Source of the DNA: Capitella teleta
Taxonomy: Eukaryota > Annelida > Polychaeta > Capitellidae
DNA length: 64,000 nucleotides
Direction of reading: 5' to 3'
NCBI GenBank assembly: GCA_000328365.1
Contig: KB295744.1
Coordinates: 66,064 to 130,063 of the forward strand
Shown: positions 37,364-48,366 of the stretch, piece by piece
Position numbering within the stretch: the stretch's first letter is position 1
Layout of the letters: each line of letters begins with the position of its first letter
Notes under the pieces: generated by a model
Databases searched by the model: none
Told to the model about the DNA's origin: nothing
What the model saw: only the letters and a program-made list of their open reading frames with translations
Program-made: the position numbers and the translations under genes

Positions 37364-40300
37364 GCAATTTTCAGCAATATCAAAAGAACATTCAATTGCA
37401 AATCAAAATGTTTAAAGAAAAAAAGAATGAATTTGTTGTTACAATTTTGTTCTTGAAAGATGTACGCCAAGATGGAAAAAGCTAACCATTATTATTATAT
37501 TAACTTATGATTAAGACGAAGAGTAACAGCGATTCGTGCGTTTTCCTTGTAAATAGAACTCATTATATAACGTGTCTGCTGTCATTAACACAAGTAGGCA
37601 CGGATCAAATGGGATATATAATATCCCCATATAATTTTATACACGCATAATGTATATGTATACCTGTAGGATTACTTGTACATGCAATCTGATTTATACT
37701 ACTACGACATGTAGTATATAATTGTACTGTGAAATATACCATATACACACATGCATATTCCTGCAGTATAAATGATTGTTGTGCGTGTATAGATACGTAT
37801 TTACGAGCATTAATTTTTTGACGAGCATATCACGCGTGAATATAGAAAAGAAGCCGAATAAATAGCCAAACAATCCACGATGCTTTATTGCTTGTATAAC
37901 TATTACGGTTTATGCAAAACAACAAAATGTTATCCTGGATCGAGCTATTGATGGTATTGTGTATCAAATCGAATCCTTGAAATCTGAGAATACATCGAAG
38001 AGGATGAAGTCCAGGCAGAAGAGGATATAGCATTGTTCTTGCACCGTATTTGATATCCTTTCACAAAAGCAGACTTTCGCCTGTTTCCTTCCAAATGGAG
38101 CAGGCGGATTCAGTTACAGGAACCGCGCCATCCGATCAGCAAGTGGTCGCTGCGGCTCCTTCTTCTTCGCCTTCTCGTGCGCCGTGCGTGTTCTTGTGAT
38201 TCACATTTCTGACCCGCGTTGACCCATATACATGTACCACACGTGCGTCCCTAATTTCCATCGGAATATGGTAAGATCATTAGTGTTTTGGCGCATATTT
38301 GAATCAACCAATCAGCGGCCTCGTAGCAATGGAATGAAAACTACAGATCATGTGACTGGGTACATTTATTTCATTTGCTCGAACCTTTGGTGGACTGCTG
38401 CTGAGTTCAACTTCGACGGAGTCTTGTCTGCCATTCTTACTTGCATGCTTTGAGCATATTGTGTTTCCAATAAAGAAACGGCTTCCGATTTCTCCTGTCA
38501 CCAAATGCCTCCACCAGATGGCGCCGTTCCTTTTCCCGCGTGGAAAGAAAAACCAAGATGGCCGCCGCCGTCGCGGAAAAAGCACGCGTTGTTGCTGTAG
38601 CTGCCCGACATCTTTCTCTGCGTTTGCCATTCTCTGTTTCAGGGCATCGAGTTGCAAGTTCTGCAGAAGCTGGCGGTTACCCGCTTACCTGCATAAAGTC
38701 TATGCCAAAAGAAAGGGTCTGTCACCCAATCCAGCTTTTTAAAAGCGGATTCACTGTCGGAGCTGTTCTATGAAGAATGCGGAGTTTTTTCAAGGCGGCA
38801 AAAACCGACCCGAAAGACGAGACGAGACTTGCGGGGCTGGCACATTGGAGACTGCGGGGTGACAGGTATCACAGCGGCTCATGGCGCCGAAATCCGAGCT
38901 GCATGTATCGCGTTTTACACGAAGGAGTAGAAAGCCAGGGGGATTGTATTCAGTCGGAAATTTAATGCCGGCAGCGAAAGTTTCTCTCGGAAATTTGCTT
39001 TGCACTTGGTGTCTTGGCCTTGGCGCAAAAGTCACCTGTCTCGCACTAGCTTTCTCGGAAGTAGGCCTCAATTATGGATGCGTGCGTGTGTAATTGTATC
39101 GCTCTACTACAGTCCTAAAGCTTACAAAGCTAAAAGAGTTCATTATTGTGACTTCGGAGTACGGACCGACTTGCGTCAACGGGATAGCATAGTGTTGCGC
39201 ACGGTTTGCGTACAATACATCGTATATCAATAACGATTACCATGCAGCTGATCGGCATAGAGATCTACTATTACAGTGTGTATTCCACTTTGTGCATACA
39301 TGCACGTATCGTAGTATCATGCCAGACGATTGACAGGACATGAAAGCAATCCGCCCTGATCGTATTTCATCGATCGCCTCCTGTTGCGTATATCAGTTTA
39401 CTAATACACGAGCGATCTATTGACCATTTTACTCTACAAAGTCCTGTTCTGCGGTTCATCCTTAGCACATAAATATCATTGTACGGTTACACAACAACAT
39501 TCACCTGTAATATAAGTCATATAATTCATACTATACACTTTAAGTGGTTGTTCTGGGCTTGGGTGAGTGGGTTTGTGGCTGCGTGTATAAAGGGGCGGAT
39601 ACCTGAAGTTCATACTGCGGATGCATGCATTGATGTGCTATCGGGCAGGTAATCCGCACCGAGACAAGGTGATCGTTTGACTCTATGATCGTCTTCATCA
39701 TCATATATCCCATCAGTGTGATAAATTGGCCGGGGATCGAGTGCGACCTCTTCGTCTGCTGTCTTTATCGACGTGCAATCCGACGAAGGTATAGAGGAGG
39801 AAGAGGAGGAGGGCCGGTCACCTGAGTTCAGTGTGATGAAGAGGGTCTTTGTGAGAAGCTGAGAAGGGTGATTAAGTTACATCTTGTCATTATGACGACT
39901 CGGGGGCGGGGTCCCATCCCGTTGGCTACTTAGCTTCGATAATGAAGAGCGCCTTGACAAGAAAGCATCAAATTCTGCAAACTTATCTGTCATATGTCAC
40001 TCAATGCGGCCCAATGGAAAAAGCAAATTTACTCTGAAGAATCAAGTTTCCATCGGTGAGACAGGCTGCGGCTCGGCTGCCATGATGGATGAGGGGAATT
40101 CGAGCCCCCGGGCCCTCCGCCGTCGCTGCCCCTGCCCGCCACTGCATCCGCTTACTCGGATGCATAACCCTGTTGCCAGGCACCTTCGTCAAAACAAGTC
40201 GGCGCTTTCACAGAAATTCACATGCCAAAAAGTTTAGGTATACAGGCCTATACTTATAGTACATGTATAGGTAAATCATACTACTAAATCGACTGAATTA

Positions 40301-43300
40301 ATTTAAGGTATATGTATAATAGGAGGTATCACGTTTCACCTCCTGTAGCTTTCATCAGACAAGACACATTTGTGAAATATATATATAAAGTTACACAATG
40401 AATTGGTGATGAATTCACTGCCTTACAGCCTTTTGCCAGTTTTACCAGGAAAGACAAGTTTTGGGCGTATGATATTGCACTCTATTCTAATTGTGAATCA
40501 ACGAGAGGTGATAGCATACGGGGTTCTTATGTCTTTCCCTGCATTCGAGTTGTATGTGGCTTCTGTGTCACGTTTCTGCATGTTCCCGCAGTGAAGATTG
40601 TGAAACGATCCATGACCAGCATTATAGGCGAGGGTAATGGAGATCGCTCATTGTCCAGGTATCCAGTTCATTGGTGAGCACCTGTCGCAGGTAACCCGAT
40701 TCGCGCTTTCATTTACACCGCACAACTGCGACACTCGATTCTGGTCTTTATTTTTCATGTTGCCCGAGATTCCGAGCGAGTAATCAACTCCTTGCTTTCC
40801 GAAGCACTTTCTTTCCGCGAGACAATGTGTCATTAAGGTTTCTTATGACACACATTTGCTCCTCATGCAAACCGCTACGCCACACTTAGAGCCAGCAAGA
40901 AGCGATCGCATGCCTGTTAAGCGCCTGAATGTCTGCAATGAGTGATGTGCTCATCGTAATTGCTGTCTGTTCTTCGGGGAGGCCTGCGCTTCTGGCATTG
41001 AACAGGTTTCAAGCGCCACCGATAAGGCAAAGCATCGCCTTTGGCCATGCAAAACCCGCTTCTTGGGGGCTTAATGGTTTGGCGCGGAGCTTGGAGCGAA
41101 AGGCTTGATTTAAGGATGGTTAAGGTGTAATACAAACCAGGATTTCTTCTTCTTATCATTCCCTTGCAAACTTATCGAAGGTAAGGCGTCTCGCACGACC
41201 TTCTTAGGTTACCATTTAATGAACTTGGCTGGTGTTTTGCTTCGTATGAGCATCGGGATGTCTGTAGGTAGTGCCTCCCTGTAAATGAGCCAGCGCCCCT
41301 GGGTCCTGTTTCAATTAAGTGTTATTTTAGGGAAGTCTGATGCCGCAGACAACAGCGCTGCTACCTCTGATGTGCCTGGCATCTGGTGGGATCGGGTTGA
41401 ACCGCGGGAGATATAATGTTGCTGAGTGAACAGTGAAAGTGAGATGCCAGTAATGCCGTGTTTACACTAAGTGATGTATGATCTGATCAACAAGAGCCGA
41501 AACTCCGGGTCGGCGCTGAGCTCCCTTCTCACTTTACAAGTGCTTCTCGCATCGCGCTTGCTTTCGCGTGGGGCGAAACATGTGCACCGCATGCGGACCA
41601 TCGTAGACCCCCCAAGCACGGAAAATTCATTGAAATAATGGCCCCGCTCTTGGTAATCAGCTTGCTGCCCCGGCCCCCGTACGTCTGCGAGGCGCGGTGC
41701 CTTGAACCAATGGTATAATCACCGCTCACTGAAGAGTGATGGAGAGCACAGTGCACTATACGATTTCAAAGACAGCCAGATCTTTGTACGAGGAGTCAAA
41801 GAAGAGCGGGATCAAGTGGTTCAAGCTGCCTTCAGGATCCGTGTGTGGGAATTACCCAGCGTTCGAACAGGGCAGGCGCCGCAACCGAGCAGCCCCTGCA
41901 GTTGAAAACCGACCCGGCTAAGGAGAGCGCGCGCCACCGGATCCGGCGTTGAAATATCAAAGCCGTTGATCGGGCGTTGATCAGTCGAATACGGATCGCT
42001 GTGTACTGCGTGAGTAAACACGCGGGTGGCACCCTCTTTTATCGCGATATGTTTATTTTCACTCCAAAGATATACTTTTTATCATTGCGCATATTTGTAA
42101 TGTAATCCTTTCACCTGCGGTGCCACGTTCAGCTTGGGCTGCAGTTCACTCAGAGTTTTCTCAAAGCACGCAGTAAAACTATTCATAGCATTATCATTAT
42201 TCAAGGGATTTAAAGTAAATATATATACACATTATACTTTAATAATTATATGCATACTTGAATATCTTTTAGGAACTCGAATGCGCTCATTCCAGGTTGC
42301 TAAACGTTAACCACAGCAGCAAAACAAAGAAGGATTATTAAGCGATCACAATTATGGGGTCGTTGTTATATGGCTTGATCATTTGGCGACGAGGGATAGA
42401 AATTCCTATTATTGCGTACGGAAGCGGCTCGACGACGACGACAAATGATACGCGTATAATATTATCTACGCATGTATAATACCTGCATTCGTTGCAAACA
42501 TACAAATATAGATTAGGTGATCTAAATCAAGTCTCTGACTGCCTTGATGTTAATCACTGAGTAGTTTTGTCTAATCTTTCCTCTCTCGTTATTTTTACTA
42601 TGATATATGACTTTGTGGTCGCAAAATGAGTCGGTGAGAACCGAGAACCGATAGACTCGCCAATCATACTGGTTCACGGTGCAAACAGGCCATCGGCGTC
42701 GAAGCTCTTGACCAAGACGAATGAGATCAATGAGAGGAAAAATTCGGGAGAAAAAACGAAAACCACATACGCGTGTATAACCTCGCAGATTCAGCTCAGT
42801 ATGTGCACCTAGGTGTCGGATTTTATGGGAACGTAATTTGAGAATAGAGGAGGATGATAGCATACCGACTCGTCTTACGTGGATTTTTTTTTGGCTGAAA
42901 CTCGAATAGCGTATAGTAGTTCCCATCGATGCTCGAATGTAATACTATATCTTGCTTACGTGTCAAAATGTATAGGTCATTCATCTTTTAATCAGAATTT
43001 TCTGCCTTACAGAATTGCTTGACCCAACAGACGAAGGTGACATGGACTCCCAGGTCAAGATCGAATCTGATGACGCCTCGAATCAGTCCATCTCAGACAA
43101 CGAAAATAACAACAGCTGTACGTGGTGCCTGAAATCAGGGGCCAAGGCCTTCAGCCATTCGCCTAGCCCTGGATCACCGAAGACTTACTGCAGTGAACTG
43201 TGTTTCACATTGTCACGGAGAGCATCATTCAAGAACACGAAGGTTTGCGACTGGTGTAAACATATACGCCACACTGTCAGCTACGTGGATTTCACCGACG

Positions 43301-45099
43301 GCGACCGGCAACTTCAGTTCTGCAGTCAGAAATGCTTGAATCAGTACAAGATGAATATCTTTTGCAAGGAAACACAGGAGCATCTCCAACAGCTGCAGGT
43401 ACAACCAGGCGCGAGCACCCCAGCAACGAATAACGCCAATAGTAGCAGTCCATTGGTCTCACCGAGCGAGAGTGATAGCCAGCACGCTATCCTCATCACA
43501 CCAGACCTATGGACTAATGAGAATAAGCAGAGGAAGGATGACGAACTCGTGGAGCCAACAAAAAAGGCTGACAGCCCGGTAATCGAGGACGTTAAACCCA
43601 GGATCCACGCGAACGATGCAGTGGAGATTACTCCCATCAGAAAGAGGTCGTCCCCAGGGTCCAGCAGACATTCGGTATCCAGGGGCCACGAAGCTAGAAT
43701 AGTCTCGCCAAGTCAGCCCCGAGAAGAACGACAAAAACACTGGCATCCACACCGCGCGTCATCAGAGAGAGCGAAGAAAGATAAGTTCCACGAAATGGCA
43801 TCAAACGCACCAATGTCTCAACCGACATCTAGTCCAAGACTATCCAGGGACACTCCATCAAGTGCAGCCACCTGCAACGCGGGAGTCACCCCCGCAGGGC
43901 TGTCTGACTTGGGTTTATCTGCTCAATTCTCCATGTTTGGTCCAATGAATGGACAAGGAAACCCGCTCATGTACAATCCATTCATGAATGCAGGGATTCA
44001 GCCATCAGGTCCTCCAATGGCCAATTTCAATCCCTTTGGGTTACCTCCCCCAAACATGAACCCTGAAGGCAATGCCGCCCATCCAGACTCAGCATCTCGT
44101 CCGGATGCCTTTGGTCACCCTCACCCTCTCAACCCCATGGCCCGTCAGTTATTCCCTCCGTGTATGCCACCCCATCCAGGAATGCCTCCTCTTCTCTCAG
44201 GGGGTGGTTTGCCCCCTAGAATGGGCCCCTCCGCCCCATCCCTGCTCCCACCCAACACCCTATTATCCCCATATCCCTACTTGGTTCCTTTTCCCGTACC
44301 AGTACCCGTCCCTGTACCCGTACCACCAACGGCTTACAAGAAATTCATGGAAAAACATAACCTGCCAATCCCTGCCGAAGAGGAGGAGAAAGTGGAGGAG
44401 GAGGAGGAGGAAGAAGAGGAGGAGGACATTGTACAACGAAGAAACACGTCAGTACCCAAAGAAGAGGAAGGACGGGAAGAACGCTCTAAATCTGCAGATG
44501 TTACCCACAGTCGGAAGACGGGTAACACTTTCAGCCATTCTCATTCGTCCAAAAAAGAGCGCCCTTTAAGATGTCCTGAGATGGACAGTGCTTGCAATGC
44601 AGGGAAGATTATGTGTGCGTGCTGCCAGAATGTCGGCACTTCAGCAGAGGGTCCTCCTGGCAGGCCGATCAAAAGAGAAGCGAGTGAAACTCGACCTCAT
44701 AGTTCCCACAGCCTGCCTATCTTGGTACAACCAGAACATTCGATATCTATGAACACAGTGACTCCACAGTGTGATGGCGTCATCGATTTGTCGTCTAAGA
44801 AATCTCGTAGGAATGCTCCTGAATCTGATCAGGAATTTAGTCGTAACAGTTCCAGAAGGTTACGATCCCCGCCAACGGAAGCGAATCAACATGAGAGGGT
44901 CACCCTCAATCTATCCAGCCTCCAAAATCCTGCCGACAATTCCTACTCATCCAGGCGCAGGATGATCCTTGATGCCCCTCCGACCACAAAAGACCGAAAA
45001 CGAAGTCCGTCACCGGAGAAGCGACTGTACTACAGCCTGCCAAGCAGAGAACTCTACGGCAAGCGACGATGCATTCGAGCTCGTATTAAATCTAAATGA
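31743..45099 (+). CDS. SOBP: Sine oculis-binding protein homologue (SOBP)
   Basis: Four coding exons join in frame: 31743-31925, 35907-36090, 36162-36308 and 43013-45099, giving 866 residues (vertebrate SOBP is about 870). Exon 2 opens with the family signature [15 protein letters not shown]. Exon 4 carries two FCS/MYM-type zinc fingers ([12 protein letters not shown]…YCSELCF, then CDWCKHIRH…[12 protein letters not shown]). It continues with a long proline-rich middle including a [12 protein letters not shown] run, an acidic run, a VIDLSS motif resembling the family's SUMO-interacting VIDLT, and the conserved end [16 protein letters not shown] is a nuclear cofactor of Six-family proteins needed in eye, ear and brain development. 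I chose the ATG at 31743 because the 61-residue exon 1 has a length and basic character like other SOBP N-termini. An in-frame ATG at 31530 would add 71 residues. Introns 1 and 3 are 4.0 and 6.7 kb. Confidence 0.95.
31926..35906 (+). other. SOBP intron 1
   Basis: A 3,981-bp GT-AG intron. It holds no recognisable nested gene. Several 60-120-residue open frames (for example 33935-34297) show no family motif. AT-rich with a few TA-repeats near 34850. Confidence 0.8.
36309..43012 (+). other. SOBP intron 3
   Basis: A 6,704-bp GT-AG intron. It contains a (GT)n run just after the donor (about 36338-36354), a 28-nt poly-A (37338-37365), a CpG-rich block at 38100-38960 and another GC-rich block at 41480-41960. 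No nested gene is recognised. The CpG-rich blocks may be enhancers or an alternative promoter. Confidence 0.75.
38100..38960. promoter_or_regulatory. CpG-rich block inside SOBP intron 3 with YY1-like motifs
   Basis: The block is GC/CpG-rich compared with the rest of the intron and contains CAAGATGGCCGCCGCC (38554-38569) and CAGATGGCGCC (about 38514-38524), which resemble the YY1 site AAGATGGCGGC found near start sites. It may be an internal promoter giving a shorter SOBP transcript that includes exon 4. Sequence composition is seen; promoter function is inferred. Confidence 0.3.
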
Positions 45100-46887
45100 C
45101 ATTGAACCCAAGCATTGACTTTAGCAGAAATTGTAATTGAAGGTGTATCTTGTTCCTCTTTGAGTGGGGATGCATTGTGTGACCGACCACACGTTTATAT
45201 GCCTGCATCGTTTTAATGATGGAACAATGTCTAATTTTGATTCTGTCATGATTGGATCAATGATGGGCAGCCACTTAAATAACAATGTAATTCATCAGTG
45301 TTGGGGCGCAGCGTAAATTCCGCGCACTCACCTTCGGGATTTCTCGCTCATTGCATGTATACATGCAGCCCATAGTACGGTAAAAATACTTATATAAGCG
45401 CGTCAATGTGTATTGCCTTTTCTGGAAATATATTTTGAAATTAATTTATTGCCAGTGCAGAATGTCATTGCATGTAATTGTTGACTTCTAGTCAGTCTTT
45501 TTTTGTTATAAATTCACTTGTGATTCTTCTACTGAGAAGTAAATTTATTAGAATCGTATTGTGTTCATTTTCTTTGCTTCCGTCGCAGAATGTGGTCCTA
45601 AATGTTGTGTAATTGAAATAATATCATGCAACAATAAATTACGACAATGTTCAATGTTTATTTTCATATTATACGAATCTTAATTGATCCAAGGCTGCTA
45701 TAGTTTACTCAGGGCTCAACACTATAAGAATGATAGATCTGGCATGAGAACACGATCCTTTATATTGCAAATTATTGATACACAAAAGTTTCAAGCAGAC
45801 TGAATAATTCGCTAATTTCAAACGAATACGAGCTAGCTTGTGAATCGGGTGATTAACTTTTACAATTATATTATCATATATGTCACTGATTTTCCGGAAT
45901 AATTTATTTTGTATCCATTAAGTATAGGCCCCTATAATGAAGATAGGAAGATTGAAGAAGAGATTTTGTCTAAATATATTACAACTGGAAATACAATAGC
46001 TGAAATATAAATGTTTTATTCGAATATTAATGCATAGAAGAAAAGAAAAATAAAAGAAATTTTACACTTCGATCTCGTTGGAACAGAATGAGTCGTCAAA
46101 TCCTAGCCACATCATAACGCATTTCGGTGAGCATTTTGAACGTTATGAGCTTGAGATTGAACAACAGAAACCCGAGAAGATGCATTCATATGAGAAACAC
46201 TACGCATGTAACCCTAATGAAGTCATCCATGCAATCATATATCATACACTTGTACTCTGCAACGATATACACGTAGTCAATATTTTCATTACTGTAGATA
46301 ATTTAAGGAAAACAAAATTATAACAATAAGGAGAAAAAGAGAGGGAATACATGTATAAAGGCAGATGGACGCTGGGCCCCGAAAAGAAAGATTGTGTCAG
46401 TATGGAGAAATCCAGGATGCAATCGTACTCACAAGCAAACGCTCGCATTCTTTCATCATAAAATTTGTTGCACACAACGTAGGGCATAATAATTACATGT
46501 ATTACATTATCATCAACATAATTATAGGCTAGCACATCACAGAATTGTGATGATGTTATTAGCATCCTATACCAGTCTGCTTCAACCGAAAAAGAAGATC
46601 ATCAACATAAATCGAAGATATAAGTGGGGATAGAACGCCACCCTGCTTTACACATGCAGTGTAACACAAGTGCTGGTTTAGCGATTATCCAGTTAATGCA
46701 CAGTATACACGGCTAGTATATAAGTCTAAGTTACAATTTGACACGACTTACAATTTTATGTATAGTTCTAACAGTCGACCATCATTTATATGGCATGCAC
46801 CATAGTTAGTTCCCAGAGATCGTGGTAAAATAACTATCATGAGAATCGGATTACATAATTTCATACGCAGGTCAATATGTACGCATA
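45100..46887. other. SOBP 3' UTR and intergenic sequence
   Basis: AATAAA at 45633-45638 gives a 3' UTR of about 0.55 kb. The rest is AT-rich with no recognisable gene. Confidence 0.55.
45633..45638 (+). terminator. SOBP polyadenylation signal
   Basis: Canonical AATAAA, 534 nt past the SOBP stop, followed by T-rich sequence. Confidence 0.5.
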
Positions 46888-46982
46888 TATACACAGTGGG
46901 TCAAAAGTAGTTTATCTACTGCAAGTTAACAATTTCATTATATTGAATAGATCAGTAAACTACTTTTGGTCCACTTTGTATA
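46888..46982. mobile_element. 91-bp mariner/Tc1-type MITE
   Basis: Terminal inverted repeats of 25 bp (46890-46914 and 46956-46980) agree at 22 of 25 positions; both carry the core CCAAAAGTAGTTTA or TCAAAAGTAGTTTA. TA dinucleotides flank both sides, as expected for the Tc1/mariner/IS630 superfamily. Only about 41 bp lie between the repeats, so it is non-autonomous. A related single end lies at 10383. Confidence 0.8.
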
Positions 46983-47220
46983 ATTTAAACGGCGAGTGGC
47001 CATGCATGCACAGAGCAATCAGGCCTACGCATTCTAGGGCCACCCCTCGCTGATACATATAGAAAACATTGAAGGTAACTCCGCAAGTGCCAAGTAGCAG
47101 CGTAGTTACACTAGGACAGGCCACTTTGACTATAGCCTACCCTTAAGAGATAGAGCTACATTGGGTGATCAACAATACATTAGGACAGTAAGTCGATTGG
47201 GATATTATATATCGGAGTTG

Positions 47221-47608
47221 TATGTATAAGGTCGACATGATCGACATGATATGATGGGGTTTTTTACGGCTCCACACAAACCATTCGGGTGATACTGGCG
47301 CCAGAAGAGAAGACCCGGGACCAGGGTTTCCCCCTACTCTTATCGATAAATCTCAAGGGTTCCTAATTTATCCTGCATACAACCATAAACAGTAGTACAC
47401 AGCCCCCGGCCGTGTTGTGGCAGTTGGGCAGCACTGCAGTCACCGAAGAATTACAATTATAACGAATTACAATTATAATTCACAATCATAACGCCCGTGG
47501 CCTGATCAGGTCTCGAACCCGGGACCTCGACCCCCACGGTCGGCATATGATTGCAGTCAGTCGGTCAAACCGACTGAGCTATTCGGTGCCCCCTATGTAT
47601 AAGGTCGA
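47221..47608 (-). mobile_element. Intact tRNA-derived SINE with 15-bp target-site duplication
   Basis: The 15-mer TATGTATAAGGTCGA occurs at 47221-47235 and 47594-47608. The 358-bp insert between them reads on the minus strand GGGGGCACCGAATAGCTCAG at its start, with A box TAGCTCAGTCGGT and B box GGTTCGAGACC about 50 nt apart. A non-tRNA body follows, and the end carries GCCGTAAAAAACCCC and a short ATCAT-rich tail. A perfect TSD directly at both ends means the copy is complete and young. Mobilisation would depend on a partner LINE that recognises the tail; the decayed LINE at 25.5-26.4 kb has a different, A-rich tail. Confidence 0.9.
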
Positions 47609-48366
47609 AGTCATTGCGACTATACCAATGGTGACCATTCAACATGGAGAACTTATAGATCTGACAGCCTGGTTTTGGCCACTCGGCATTACATTCAATT
47701 TTCCCCGTCCGAAACCGTGTCATATCATTTTAACAGCCGTCCCTAGTTAAGGCTGGTAGTGTCAATTTCCGCCGGAAGAAGGCGCAGCGAGTACAACGGA
47801 ATATTTAGCTGCTGCATATCAGTAAATACACGGTTTCATTTCGTAAATATTTCCCCGTAAGTCGAAATTCAGAAGCCCTTCCAATCACCTCTACCACCTG
47901 ACAGAAATTAAGTTGATTATACAGTGAGTGAGGCAACGAATTTGACTCTATTTCAACCGCATTTTTCTTTTGCTCTGTCCAAGGAAAAATGGCCGCCGGT
48001 TGAATCTAACCCATTCTTACCAATCATTCGTTAATTTTGGAGGGAATTCTGTTAAAGAATCCGATCAATACTGCAGTCTTTCCGCAGCAATGTATTTTAT
48101 ATATAAACTTTGGGGTATTTTCATGCTTAATTTGGGCTCATTGATAGATTTGGGCCTAACCTTTTAGAGGGAATGGTTGCAAGCAAAACTAGTGCTGTGT
48201 GCTCAGCCGACGATTTCATAAATCGATATTCGTGTATGCAGATAACTCGATATCGTAGTATAATGAGTGTTCCACTTCAGTTCCCTTCTATTATCGAAAC
48301 TGCAGTTGATAAATTACATTCAAATTTATATACAGAATAATACATGCGGCACAAGGGTTCATCAGG
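47609..48366. promoter_or_regulatory. Likely promoter / 5' region of the zinc-finger gene
   Basis: Upstream of the ATG at 48367 lie an ETS-like CCGGAAG (47772-47778) and a YY1-like AAAATGGCCGCC (47986-47997), with no TATA box. A TTCATCAG just before the ATG looks like a splice acceptor, so a 5' UTR intron is likely between these motifs and the coding start. Function is inferred. Confidence 0.4.

Noticed and set aside
37338-37365. 28-nt poly-A inside SOBP intron 3 as a retroposon tail
   Set aside because: The sequence upstream shows no SINE, LINE or processed-gene body and no TSD could be matched; treated as a homopolymer.
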